This document shows positions 47,085-55,977 of a stretch of DNA of 64,000 bases, piece after piece. This DNA is from Amycolatopsis methanolica 239. GTDB taxonomy: Bacteria; Actinomycetota; Actinomycetes; Mycobacteriales; Pseudonocardiaceae. Location of the stretch: positions 6,572,001 through 6,636,000 of the forward strand of contig NZ_CP009110.1 in assembly GCF_000739085.1 (NCBI RefSeq), written 5' to 3'. The position numbers and the translations under genes are program-made. Positions within the stretch are counted from its first letter, which is position 1; the number at the start of each line of letters is the position of its first letter. The notes beneath the pieces were generated by a model. That model saw nothing but the letters and a program-made list of their open reading frames with translations. It did not search any database and was not told the origin of the DNA.

Positions 47085-48232
47085 CCGACGTCTTCACGCC
47101 GGCGCGGCTCGGGCCGGTCGAGCTGCGCAACCGGATCATCAAGGCGGCCACGTTCGAGGGCGCGACCCCGGACGCCCTGGTCACCGACCGGCTGATCGAG
47201 TTCCACCGGCGGCAGGCGCGCGGCGGGGTGGGGATGACAACGGTGGCCTACTGCGCGGTGTCGCCGGAGGGGCGCACCGACCGGCACCAGATCTGGATGC
47301 GGGAGGAGGCGCTGCCCGGGCTGGGGCGGCTCACCGACGCCGTGCACGCCGAGGGTGCGGCGGTGAGCGCGCAGATCGGGCATGCGGAGCCGGTCGCGAA
47401 CGCGGCGTCGAACCGGCTGCCGGCGCTGGCGCCCGGCCGGTTCCCCAACCCGCTGGGGATGCGGATGACGCGAGCGGCCACTGTGGACGATCTGGCCCGC
47501 GTCGTGCGTGCGCACGCGTCGGCCGCCCGGTTCGCGGTCGAAGCCGGGTTCGACGCGGTGGAGATCCACTTCGGACACAACTACCTGGTGAGCTCGTTCC
47601 TCAGCCCGCGGCTGAACCGGCGCCGCGACTCCTACGGCGGGTCGCTGGCCAACCGGGCGCGGCTGGCGCTGGAGGTCGCGCGGGCGGTGCGGGACGAGGT
47701 CGGGTCGCGCATCGCGGTGACGGCGAAGCTGAACATGGACGACGGTGTGCCGGGCGGGTTCTGGCTGGATGAGAGCGTGCAGGTCGCGCGGTGGCTGGAG
47801 GCGGACGGGACCGTCGACGCGCTGGAGCTGACCGCGGGCAGTTCGCTGCTGAACCCGATGTACCTGTTCACCGGGGACGCGCCGGTGCGGGAGTTCGCGG
47901 CCGCGTTCCCGCAGCCCGTGCGTTCCGGCATCCAGGCGGTGGGCGGGGCGTTCCTGAAGAGCTACCCGTTCCAGGAGGCCTACCTGCTGGACCGGGCGCG
48001 CCAGTTCCGCGCGGCGCTGGAGCTGCCGTTGATCCTGCTCGGCGGGATCACGCGGCTGGAGACGATGGAGCGGGCGATGGCCGAGGGGTTCCAGTTCGTG
48101 GCGATGGCGCGGGCGTTGCTGCGTGAGCCGGACCTGCCGCTGCGGTTGCGGTCCGGGGCGCGTTCGCTGTGCGTGCACTGCAACCGCTGCATGCCGACGA
48201 TCTACCGGGGGACGCGATGTGTGCTGACGTGA
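47081..48232 (+). CDS. NADH:flavin oxidoreductase (old yellow enzyme family)
   Basis: 383 residues, FMN TIM barrel: FTPARLGPVELRNRIIKAATFEG at the start, GFDAVEIHFGHNYLVSSFLSPRLNRRRDSYGGSLANRARL as the central signature, and GGITRLETMERAMAEGFQFVAMARALL near the end. It closes with CVHCNRCMPTIYRGTRC, a cysteine cluster like the Fe-S motif of 2,4-dienoyl-CoA-reductase-type enzymes, but the second (FAD/NAD) domain of those is absent. Reduction of an enone-type substrate is the likely reaction. It overlaps the SDR gene. Confidence 0.88.
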   Translation: MTDVFTPARLGPVELRNRIIKAATFEGATPDALVTDRLIEFHRRQARGGVGMTTVAYCAVSPEGRTDRHQIWMREEALPGLGRLTDAVHAEGAAVSAQIGHAEPVANAASNRLPALAPGRFPNPLGMRMTRAATVDDLARVVRAHASAARFAVEAGFDAVEIHFGHNYLVSSFLSPRLNRRRDSYGGSLANRARLALEVARAVRDEVGSRIAVTAKLNMDDGVPGGFWLDESVQVARWLEADGTVDALELTAGSSLLNPMYLFTGDAPVREFAAAFPQPVRSGIQAVGGAFLKSYPFQEAYLLDRARQFRAALELPLILLGGITRLETMERAMAEGFQFVAMARALLREPDLPLRLRSGARSLCVHCNRCMPTIYRGTRCVLT

Positions 48233-48935
48233 TCGCCGTGACCGGATCCGCCTCGGGGATCGGGACGGCCGTGGTGACGGCCTTGCGGGCGGACGGGCAC
48301 GAAGTGGTCGGCGTCGACCTGCGGGACGCGGAGGTGTGCGCGGATCTGTCCACTCCGGACGGCCGGCGGCCGCGGTGGACGCGGTGCTCGGGCTGGCGCC
48401 GAGGCTTCACGGGCTGGTGGTGTGCGCCGGGCTCGGGCCGCACGTCCGGGATCCGATGCAGATCGTCGAGGTCAACTACCGGGGCGCGGTCGAGGTGCTG
48501 GACGGGTTGTTCCCGGCGCTGCGCGGGGCGGCGGTGGCGGTGTCGTCGTCGGCCTCGACGATGGTGAAGCGGGCGGACAACCCGATCGCGCGCGGCGAGG
48601 AGGCGGCCGCGCTCGGGCACCTGGCGTACTCGTGGTCGGAGAACGCGCTGACTGTCGCGGTGCGGCAACGGGTTTCGCAGTGGGGCGCGGCGGGCGTGCG
48701 GCTCAACACGGTGGCGCCCGGGGCCGTGGACACGCCGCTGCTGCAGGCCGGCCTGGCATCCCGGCTCGGGGACGCGGTCCGGAACTACCAAGCGCCGATC
48801 CCGCGCCGGGGGCGGCCAGAGGAAATCGCCTCGCTGATCCGCTACCTGCTCGGCCCGGACGCCGGTTACATCCACGGAGCACAGCTGATGATCGACGGTG
48901 GGTCGGACGCACTGCTGCGGCCGACGGAGTTCTGA
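48217..48935 (+). pseudogene. Short-chain dehydrogenase/reductase, frameshifted
   Basis: ATG 48217 overlaps the oxidoreductase end. The N-terminus has the nucleotide motif VTGSASGIGTAVV and VDLRDAEVCADLSTPDG; at about 48368 the frame changes (a single missing G would give DGRRAAVDAVLGLAPRLHG) and the rest is readable to 48935: CAGLG, AVSSSAS, AYSWSENALTVAVRQR, GVRLNTVAPGAVDTPLL. It resembles 3-alpha-hydroxysteroid dehydrogenase-like SDRs. The catalytic YxxxK reads Y-SWS-E, so the Lys is replaced by Glu in addition to the frameshift. Operon with TetR and the flavin oxidoreductase. Confidence 0.8.
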
Positions 48936-49121
48936 CCTGGGACTCCTGGTACCGGCAGGATAGGCACCGTGCCGCGGCGCGGATTTCCGGTGCCCGGGCT
49001 CGGCCGGCGCATCCGCTGCTCGGGATCAGCTCGCGCCCTGGCACCGCGAACCGGCGCGCCCGCAGCGGCAGCCGACCGCCGCCACGGCAGCCGCCGCCCG
49101 GTTCAGCTCACGTCGGGGGCG

Positions 49122-49523
49122 TCAGGCTGTCGCCGGCACCTCCCGCAGCCGGTCGAGCTCCGCCAGCCACGACGGGCGGTCCGGCTCCTCCCAGAGCTCG
49201 TCCAGTTCGGACTTCTCCGCGAGCGCACGGTCGATCGCGCGCACCGCCAGCGCTCTCAGCTCCGTGGGCAGCACCGGGATCGGCTCCTCCGGCCCGTAAC
49301 TTTCGTCCACCGGATCGCCGCCCGGGACCTGGGACGCCACGAGCGCGGCCACCGCCACGGCGAGCATGCCCTCCGGCGCCTCCAGGTACCCGGAGTTGCC
49401 CGCGGCCGCCTCCAGCGTCGTACGGATCAGCGCCCCACGCTCACCCGCGGGCAGGTCGTCCAGTTCGTTCGCGGAGTCGGCGGCCTCGTCGTTGTCGAAG
49501 TGCCCGATTCCCCACGTTCCCAT
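49122..49523 (-). CDS. DUF4259 domain protein
   Basis: 132 residues beginning MGTWGIGHFDNDEAADSANEL, the diagnostic start of DUF4259 proteins; ATG 49523 chosen for this reason over the upstream in-frame start at 49571. The rest is acidic and helical. Function unknown. It stands alone; the 186-bp gap to the SDR gene shows nothing recognisable. Confidence 0.88.
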   Translation of the reverse strand: MGTWGIGHFDNDEAADSANELDDLPAGERGALIRTTLEAAAGNSGYLEAPEGMLAVAVAALVASQVPGGDPVDESYGPEEPIPVLPTELRALAVRAIDRALAEKSELDELWEEPDRPSWLAELDRLREVPATA

Positions 49524-49573
49524 TTGGTGCCTCCTCGAAGTTGCCGTGATCTTGTCAGGAGGCACCGACAAGA

Positions 49574-50176
49574 CTAAGCAGCCAACCAGGCCTTCGCGGC
49601 CTGGAGGGCGTCCAGCGTGATCTGGTGCCCACCGTGGTGGCGGTGCACCGTCACCGAAGCCGACCGCTCCCGCAACAACTGGATGAACTGTTCGTTCGAA
49701 GGTAGCGGCGCCATCGGATCGCGTTCCCCATTGGACAGGAACACCCGCGTGGCGCCCAAGTCATGCCGGGGCGGGTCCGGCACCGGGAGCATCGACGCGA
49801 ACAACGCCGCCTCCCGCACGACGTCCGGGCGCAGCAGGGCCAGCGCGCCGCCGATGTTGGCGCCGTTGGAAAACCCGACCGCGACCAGCCGCCGTCCGTC
49901 CAGGCCGTACTCCCGCTGGGCGTCGAGCACGAACGACGCCAGCTGGTCGGCGCGGGCGCGGACGTCGTCGTAGTCGAAGACGCCCTCCGCCAGCCGCCGG
50001 AACCACCGTGCGGCGCCGTGCTCGGACACCGGTCCGGCCGGGGCCAGCAATGCGGCGGACGGGTTCAGCTCCCGCGCGAGACCCACCAGGTCGTCCGTCC
50101 CGCCGCCGGTGCCGTGCAAGAGCAACAGCACCGGCGCGTCCGGCGGGCCCTCGATGAACTTGTGCTCGAGCGTCAT
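49574..50176 (-). CDS. Phospholipase/carboxylesterase-type alpha/beta hydrolase (MhqD-like)
   Basis: 200 residues: LLLLHGTGGGTDDLVGLARELNPSAALLAPAGPVSEHGAARWFRR, nucleophile GFSNGANIGGAL (Ser about residue 112), acid in NGERDPMAP and His in HHGGHQIT. This is the YpfH/MhqD-like esterase group. ATG 50176 overlaps the stop of the upstream VOC dioxygenase gene, as in the mhqO/mhqD pairing of Bacillus. Confidence 0.87.
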   Translation of the reverse strand: MTLEHKFIEGPPDAPVLLLLHGTGGGTDDLVGLARELNPSAALLAPAGPVSEHGAARWFRRLAEGVFDYDDVRARADQLASFVLDAQREYGLDGRRLVAVGFSNGANIGGALALLRPDVVREAALFASMLPVPDPPRHDLGATRVFLSNGERDPMAPLPSNEQFIQLLRERSASVTVHRHHGGHQITLDALQAAKAWLAA

Positions 50177-51126
50177 CGGTTGTTCTCGCCCGGGATGTCC
50201 AGCTTCGGCAGGGCGCGCTCGATCTGCTCGCGGTCCGGCTCCAGCCACGGCGGCAGCTTCAGCGCGCGGCCGAGTTCCAGCAGCGGCTCGTCGACGGCGA
50301 ACCCGGGCTGGTCGGTCGCGATCTCCAGCAGCGTGCCGCCCGGCTCGCGGAAGTAGATCGAGCGGAAGTACTGCCGGTCCAGGATCGAGGTGACGTTCAC
50401 ACCACGGTCGACGAGCTCCTCGCGCCACGCGGCCTGGCTTTCCTCGTCCGGCGCGCGCCAGGCGACGTGGTGCACGGTGCCCGCGGCAACGAGCCCGCGC
50501 GGGGCGTCCGGCGTGACGAGGACGTCGACCATCGCGCCCGGCCCGCCCTCACCGGCGGTGAACCGCAGGCGGTTGCTGTCCTGGCTGCTGAAGGTCAGGC
50601 CCAGGTCGCCGAACATCTCGGCGGTCGCGTCCTCCTTGGCGACCGAGAGGGTCACCGAGTGCAGGCCGCGGATCGCGTGATCGGCCGGGACGTGCCCGTT
50701 GTCCCACGGGCCGCGCGGGTCGCCCTGGGGGTGCGCGACGAGCGCGAGCTGGAGGCCGTCCGGGTCGCGGAAGGTCAGGACGTCCTCACCCTCCCGGTTG
50801 GCGATGCGCCCGGTGGTGACGCCGGCCTCGGCGAGGTGGTCCTTCCACCAGCCGATCGAATCGGCGGGCACGGAGAACGCGGTCGTGGTGGCCTGGCCGG
50901 TGCCGAGGCGCCCGCTCGGCGCGTCGCGCCACGGGAAGAAGGTCATCAGCGTGCCCGGCTTGCCGGACTGGTCGCCGTAGTACAGGTGGTAAGTCCCGGG
51001 ATCGTCGAAGTTGACCGTCGTCTTCACCAGGCGCAGGCCGAGCGTGCGCAGGTAGAAGTCGGCGTTGCGCTGAGGGTCGCCGCCGATCGCGGTCACGTGG
51101 TGCAAGCCGCTCGTCTTGATGGACAT
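50173..51126 (-). CDS. VOC ring-cleaving dioxygenase (MhqO-like)
   Basis: 317 residues with two vicinal-oxygen-chelate halves: GLHHVTAIGGDPQRNADFYLRTLGLRLVKTTVNFDDPGTYHLYYGD and a second unit from HAIRGLHSVTLSVAKED with HHVAWRAPDEE and EPGGTLLEIATDQPGF; this is the family of MhqO/MhqE/MhqA hydroquinone dioxygenases. Metal ligands His in the first and second halves and Glu near the end fit the fold. It is divergent from a MarR gene and coupled to the esterase downstream. Probable role: degradation of (hydro)quinones. Confidence 0.88.
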   Translation of the reverse strand: MSIKTSGLHHVTAIGGDPQRNADFYLRTLGLRLVKTTVNFDDPGTYHLYYGDQSGKPGTLMTFFPWRDAPSGRLGTGQATTTAFSVPADSIGWWKDHLAEAGVTTGRIANREGEDVLTFRDPDGLQLALVAHPQGDPRGPWDNGHVPADHAIRGLHSVTLSVAKEDATAEMFGDLGLTFSSQDSNRLRFTAGEGGPGAMVDVLVTPDAPRGLVAAGTVHHVAWRAPDEESQAAWREELVDRGVNVTSILDRQYFRSIYFREPGGTLLEIATDQPGFAVDEPLLELGRALKLPPWLEPDREQIERALPKLDIPGENNR

Positions 51127-51220
51127 CGTCTGCTCCTTTGCCGGGGCTTCAACCTAACCCGCAGAACCTCTCGCCAGCAAGATATATTCCGGGAAGAGTT
51201 TCGACCGGTATAGTCATGGG

Positions 51221-51673
51221 ATGACCACTCCCGGCGATGACGAGATCGTGACCTGGTGGGGCCTCGTGATCGAGGGGTACCTCGCCACGCAGGATCGACT
51301 CATGGGCGAGATCGCCGAGCGGTTCGGCCTGGCGCCGGCGCCGTTCGACATCCTGCTGCGGCTGGTGCGCACGCCCGGCCACCGGATGCCGATGACGCGC
51401 CTGGCCACCGAGGCGGCGCTGTCCAGCGGCGGGTTCACCAAGGTGGCGGACCGGCTGGTCGCGGCCGGCCTGATCACACGCCAGCCGAGCCCGGACGACC
51501 GGCGCGTGACGTTTGCGTGCCTGACCGAGCACGGCCGCGAGGTGGCGGAAAAGGCGCGCCAGGCGTGCGCCGAGATCCTGCGGCGCCGTGTGCTGGAGCC
51601 CTTGGGGCCGGAGGCTTCGCAGGCGCTCGCCGACGCCATGCGAACGCTGCGTGAAGTGAACGGCACCAGCTGA
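51221..51673 (+). CDS. MarR-family regulator (MhqR-like by context)
   Basis: 150 residues: winged helix PMTRLATEAALSSGGFTKVADRLVAAGLITRQPSPDDRRVTFACLTEHGREV, dimerisation helices at both ends. It is divergent from the VOC dioxygenase/esterase pair with a 94-bp spacer, which is AT-rich (AAGATATATTCC) and should hold the operator. Repression of that pair, relieved by quinone-like electrophiles, is inferred from the Bacillus MhqR model. Confidence 0.85.
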   Translation: MTTPGDDEIVTWWGLVIEGYLATQDRLMGEIAERFGLAPAPFDILLRLVRTPGHRMPMTRLATEAALSSGGFTKVADRLVAAGLITRQPSPDDRRVTFACLTEHGREVAEKARQACAEILRRRVLEPLGPEASQALADAMRTLREVNGTS

Positions 51674-51737
51674 ACCCCCCGTTGCCTCCAGCGGATTCGC
51701 GGCGCACGATTAGTGCTCTCGCGAAGGAGGCGGACCA

Positions 51738-52121
51738 ATGCTGACGACGTCCACCATCACGCACATGCTTGCCGCGCAGGATGCCGATCGCGCCAGGCAC
51801 TTCTACGGTGACCAGCTCGGCCTGCGCCAGACCGAAACGGGACCGGACGGCACCTGCTACTTCGAGGCCGGCTCGGGGCACGTGATCGGTCTGCGCCCGC
51901 TGCCGGCCGCCAAGCCGAGCGAGAACACGGTCCTCAGCTTCGAGGTCGACGACATCTCCGCGGAGGTGCACGACCTGGAGGAACGCGGGGTGCGCTTCGC
52001 CGACTACGACTCCGGCGACCTCCGCACCGAGGGGCACATCGCCACGCTCGGCAAGGAGAAGGCGGCCTGGTTCGCCGACTCCGAAGGCAACTGGCTCTGC
52101 CTGCACGAGGTGGTGCGTTAG
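51738..52121 (+). CDS. VOC-family (glyoxalase/bleomycin-resistance fold) protein
   Basis: 127 residues, one VOC unit pair: THMLAAQDADRARHFYGDQLGLRQTETGPDGTCYFEAGSG and a second half FEVDDISAEVHDLEERGVRF with AAWFADSEGNWLCLHEV. A good ribosome binding site (AAGGAGG) precedes ATG 51738. 64 bp after the MarR gene and possibly co-transcribed with it. The substrate is unknown. Ends 4 bp into the convergent amidohydrolase gene. Confidence 0.85.
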   Translation: MLTTSTITHMLAAQDADRARHFYGDQLGLRQTETGPDGTCYFEAGSGHVIGLRPLPAAKPSENTVLSFEVDDISAEVHDLEERGVRFADYDSGDLRTEGHIATLGKEKAAWFADSEGNWLCLHEVVR

Positions 52122-52975
52122 ATCCCAAGGCCGGGGTACAGCTTCGCGGCGTTGCCGGACAGCACGTCCCGCACGACGGCGTCCGGCAGGCCCAGCTCCA
52201 GCAGCGCCCGGACGTTCCGCGCGGCGCCCGGGACGCCGGGCCAGTCGGTGCCGAACACGAACCGCCCGGCCAGCCGCGTGAAGTCGAACCGCGCGTAGTA
52301 CTCCGGCAGCTTCCGCGGCGGCAGGCCGGACAGGTCCAGCCACACGTTGTCGCGCGCCAGCGCCAGGAACGCGGCCACGTCGTACCACCAGCCGCGGCCG
52401 CCGTGGGCGAACACGAACTGCACCGACGGGAAGTCCTCCACGACGTCGGCCATCAGCTCCGGGTTGCCGAAGCTCGCGCGGGCGCCGGGGAAGCTGCTCG
52501 TGCCCGAGTGGATGATCACCGGCACCCCGCGCTCGGCGCACACGTGGTACGCGGCGTACAACTCCTTGTCCCCCGGCGAGAACGCGCCGTGCACGGGGTG
52601 GATCTTCAACGCCACCGCGCCGAGGTCCAGCTGCCGCTCCACCTCGGCCGCCACCGGGTGGTGCAGGTACGGGTTCACGTTGGCCACCAGCCGGAACCGC
52701 GTCGGGTTCTCCGCCACCAGCGGCAGGTTGTCCTCGATCGGCTGGATCCCGGTGGCGCGCGGGCTGTATTCGCAGAACAACAACGCGCGGTCGACGCCCT
52801 CGGCCTCGAACAACGCATCCAGCCGCGCGGGCACGACGTTCCCCTCCGCGTCGTACGCGGACCGCCAGTCGTGCGGGCCCGAGAACCGCTCCGCCCACTC
52901 CAGCCAGGCCGGTTTCAACGTGCTCAGCCGCGGCGCGTGGACGTGCGCGTCGACCACGGTGTAGCCGTCGATCAC
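52118..52975 (-). CDS. Amidohydrolase-family protein of the benzoate operon
   Basis: 285-residue amidohydrolase-2 protein: YTVVDAHVHAP (metal HxH), ALKIHPVHGAF, VPVIIHSG, FVFAHGGRGWW and the FGTDWPG Asp ligand. The fold includes decarboxylases such as ACMSD and hydrolases. It overlaps the benzoate-CoA ligase stop by 4 bp and is the last gene of the box operon, so a role in a late step or side product of aromatic degradation is inferred. Confidence 0.85.
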   Translation of the reverse strand: MIDGYTVVDAHVHAPRLSTLKPAWLEWAERFSGPHDWRSAYDAEGNVVPARLDALFEAEGVDRALLFCEYSPRATGIQPIEDNLPLVAENPTRFRLVANVNPYLHHPVAAEVERQLDLGAVALKIHPVHGAFSPGDKELYAAYHVCAERGVPVIIHSGTSSFPGARASFGNPELMADVVEDFPSVQFVFAHGGRGWWYDVAAFLALARDNVWLDLSGLPPRKLPEYYARFDFTRLAGRFVFGTDWPGVPGAARNVRALLELGLPDAVVRDVLSGNAAKLYPGLGI

Positions 52976-54534
52976 GTGAGCGCCCCCGGCCGCAGCGAAT
53001 CCCGGACCAGCTCGCGGATCACGTTCCGGCGGATCTTACCCGTCGCGGTCTTCGGCAGCTCGTCGACAGCCACCACCGCACGCGGCCGTTTGAACGTGGC
53101 GAGCCCCTCGCGGCAGAAGTCGATCAGCGCCTCCGGGTCGACGGTCCGCCCGGCGGCCGGCACGACGCAGGCCACCGGCTTCTCGATGCCGTCCGAGTCC
53201 GGAGCCGCCACCACCGCGACCTCGGCGACGTCCGGGTGCTGCAGCAACCGCTGCTCCACCTCCGCCGGCGACACCCAGATCCCGCCCGCCTTCAACATGT
53301 CGTTGAACCTACCAAGGCACGTGTAGGTGCCGTCCGGGTTGCGCACGTAGCTGTCCCCGGTCCGCAGCCACTCGCCCTGGAACACCTGCTTCGACGTCTC
53401 GTACCGGCTCCAGTAGCCGAACGCGGTGGACGGGCCGCGCACGTAAAGCTCGCCGGGCTGCCCGGTGGTTTCGATCAGCGTGCCGAGCGGGTCGCGGATC
53501 TCCACGTCGTAGCCGGGCACCGCGACACCCGTCGTGCCCGGGACCACCTCGCCCGGCCGGTTGGACAGGAAGATGTGCAGCGCCTCGGTGGACCCGATGC
53601 CGTCCAGGATCTCCACCCCGAACCGGTCGCGGAACCTCTCGTAGATCACCGCGGGCAGCGGCTCGCCCGCGGACACCGCCTGCCGCACCGACGAGAACGT
53701 GTCCGGTGGCAGGTCGGCGGCCAGCAGGGCGGAGTAAAAGGTCGGCACCCCGAAGAACAACGTCGGCCGCTCGGCGCGCACCCGGTCGGCGACCAGCTGC
53801 GGCGTCGGACGGCCCGGCTCGAACACCGCGCTCGCGCCGGCCGACAACGGGAAAAACGCGGAATTGCCGATGCCGTAGGCGAAGAACAGCTTGGCGACGG
53901 AGAAGCACTTGTCGTCGGGGCCGATCCCGAGCACCTGCCTGCCGTAGGTCTCGCACACCGCCCGGATGCTCGCGTGCCGGTGCATCGCGCCCTTGGGCTG
54001 ACCGGTCGTGCCGGACGTGTACAGCCACAGCGCGGGCGAATCCGCCCACGTGTCATACGTTTCCCGTGCGTCCGCTGTGGACAGACGGGTCCAGTCGTGT
54101 GTGGACACCCGGGAGAACTGCGCGGCGTGCGCGCGATCCAGCACGACGTCAGTGACCTCCGGCGCCAGCTCGACCGCCTCCTTCGCGGCGGCGGTGAACT
54201 CCCCGGACACGCACAGCACCCTGGCACGCGAGTCGGCGAGCACCCGTCCCAGCTCGGGCCCGGTCACCATGGTCGACACCGGCACCGGAACCGCGCCGGC
54301 ACACATCGCGCCGAGGATGCCGGTGAGCATCTCGACGCCGTCGACCATGCACAGCATGACCCGTTCCTCTGGCCGCACCCCGATGTCCGCCAGCCCGCCC
54401 GCGACACGGTGCACCGCTTCGGAAAGCTCGGCATAGGACAGCGTGCGCGACACCGTGACGACCGCGGTGCGGGCGCCGTTCCCGTCCCGGACGTGCCGGT
54501 CGACCAGGTAGTCCGCGGCGTTGAAATCGACCAT
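52972..54534 (-). CDS. Benzoate-CoA ligase family protein
   Basis: ANL-superfamily ligase activating benzoate with ATP and CoA. 520 residues from ATG 54534 (MVDFNAADYLVDRHVRDGNGART). A3 motif LYTSGTTGQPKGAMHRHAS, FSVAKLFFAYGIGNSAFFPLSAGA, which is typical of benzoate-CoA ligases, LDGIGSTEALHIFLSNRPGEV, and the C-terminal lysine PKTATGKIRR. It lies 23 bp after boxB. 4-hydroxybenzoate or 2-aminobenzoate preference cannot be excluded. Confidence 0.93.
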   Translation of the reverse strand: MVDFNAADYLVDRHVRDGNGARTAVVTVSRTLSYAELSEAVHRVAGGLADIGVRPEERVMLCMVDGVEMLTGILGAMCAGAVPVPVSTMVTGPELGRVLADSRARVLCVSGEFTAAAKEAVELAPEVTDVVLDRAHAAQFSRVSTHDWTRLSTADARETYDTWADSPALWLYTSGTTGQPKGAMHRHASIRAVCETYGRQVLGIGPDDKCFSVAKLFFAYGIGNSAFFPLSAGASAVFEPGRPTPQLVADRVRAERPTLFFGVPTFYSALLAADLPPDTFSSVRQAVSAGEPLPAVIYERFRDRFGVEILDGIGSTEALHIFLSNRPGEVVPGTTGVAVPGYDVEIRDPLGTLIETTGQPGELYVRGPSTAFGYWSRYETSKQVFQGEWLRTGDSYVRNPDGTYTCLGRFNDMLKAGGIWVSPAEVEQRLLQHPDVAEVAVVAAPDSDGIEKPVACVVPAAGRTVDPEALIDFCREGLATFKRPRAVVAVDELPKTATGKIRRNVIRELVRDSLRPGALT

Positions 54535-54557
54535 CGCGCCCGCCCTCCGCAGGTTTT

Positions 54558-55976
54558 TTACAGGTACACGTACTCGTAGTCGAACGGCTTCCCGTTGATG
54601 CCCTGTCGCGGCGGGGCGACCCAGCTCGCGATCTTGCCCCGTTCGTACACCGGGTGCATGAGCGAGCGGACGAACGCCAGGTCCTCGTCGGTCGGCAGCC
54701 AATGCTTGCGGCTGCGCTCCCAGGTCGCTTCGTCCACGATCGTCCCGTCCGGCGTGATGTGGTGGCCGGAGTTTATGCCGACTTTCCGGTTGAAACCAGG
54801 GTGCGGCAGGCGGAACCGGAAGTCGATGCCCGCGTCGGCGAGGATCTTGTTCCACCGCTTGACCCCGGAGGAGCAGTCGGCGATGTACTCACCGCGCAGG
54901 TCGAGGTTGAGCAGCAGGATCTTCTGCATCTCCTCGGCGGTCCAGGTGCCGTCGTCCTGCGGTTTCTCCAGCAGCGCCGCGTCTTCGGTCAGCTGGTGGT
55001 CGTCCTTGCGGCGGGTCTCCATCCAGCGGCCCTTGAGCCCGGCGGTGTAGTAGTTGGCCGCGTTCGTCGACGTCTCGCTGCCGAACAGGTCGAGCGAGAC
55101 GGTGTAGTGGAAGTTCAGGTAGCGCTGGATGATGTCCAGCGGGATGCCGCCGTGCGCGGCGATGTCCATCGTGTCGTGTTCGCGGATCAGCTCGGCGCTG
55201 CGCGTCACCACGCGGTCGACACCGGTGGTGCCGACGAACATGTGGTGCGCCTCCTCCTTGAGCATGAACTCGCAGGTGCGCGACAGCGGGTCGAACGCGG
55301 ACTCCTTCAGCGTGCCCAGCTGGTACTTGCCGTCGCGGTCCGTGAAGTAGGTGAACATGTAGAACGCGAGCCAGTCCGCGGTCTCCTCGTTGAACGCGCC
55401 GAGGATGCGGGGCGTGTCCGGGCTGCCCGAGTTGCGGTGGAGCAGCGCCTCCGCCTCCTCGCGGCCCTCCTTGCCGAAGTAGGCGTGCAGCAGGTAGACC
55501 ATCGCCCACAGGTGACGGCCCTCCTCCACGTTGACCTGGAAGAGGTTGCGCAGGTCGTAGAGGCTGGGCGCGGTCAGGCCGAGGAGTTTCTGCTGCTCCA
55601 CGGAGGCCGGCTCGGTATCGCCCTGGATGACGATCAGCCGCTGCAGGTCGGCGCGGTACTCGCCGGGCACCTGCTGCCACGCGGGCTCGCCGCGGTGCTC
55701 GCCGAACGCGATCCGGCGGTCCGGGTCGCGTTCGGAGAGGAAGATGCCCCAGCGGTAGTCCTGTGGCACGACGTGGTCGAAGTGCGCCCAGCCGTCGCGG
55801 CCGACGCTGACCGCCGTGCGCAGGTACACGCCCTGGGTTTCCAGCGCCGGGCCCATCTCGGCCCACCAGTGCATGAACTTCGGCTGCCAGCCCTCCAGCG
55901 CCCGCTGCAGCCTCCGGTTGTCGGACAGTTCGACGTTGTTCGGGATCTTGGCGTCGTAGTCGATCCTGGTCGGCAT
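54558..55976 (-). CDS. boxB: Benzoyl-CoA 2,3-epoxidase subunit BoxB
   Basis: Diiron oxygenase component that epoxidises benzoyl-CoA. 472 residues: MPTRIDYDAKIPNNVELSDNRRLQRALEGWQP, YLRTAVSVGRDGWAHFDHV, NLFQVNVEEGRHLWAMVYLLHAYFG and MLKEEAHHMFVG, the last two carrying the E-x-x-H iron-binding motifs. Full length for the family. Requires the reductase BoxA, whose gene is not in the window. Confidence 0.96.
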   Translation of the reverse strand: MPTRIDYDAKIPNNVELSDNRRLQRALEGWQPKFMHWWAEMGPALETQGVYLRTAVSVGRDGWAHFDHVVPQDYRWGIFLSERDPDRRIAFGEHRGEPAWQQVPGEYRADLQRLIVIQGDTEPASVEQQKLLGLTAPSLYDLRNLFQVNVEEGRHLWAMVYLLHAYFGKEGREEAEALLHRNSGSPDTPRILGAFNEETADWLAFYMFTYFTDRDGKYQLGTLKESAFDPLSRTCEFMLKEEAHHMFVGTTGVDRVVTRSAELIREHDTMDIAAHGGIPLDIIQRYLNFHYTVSLDLFGSETSTNAANYYTAGLKGRWMETRRKDDHQLTEDAALLEKPQDDGTWTAEEMQKILLLNLDLRGEYIADCSSGVKRWNKILADAGIDFRFRLPHPGFNRKVGINSGHHITPDGTIVDEATWERSRKHWLPTDEDLAFVRSLMHPVYERGKIASWVAPPRQGINGKPFDYEYVYL

Positions 55977-55977
55977 C

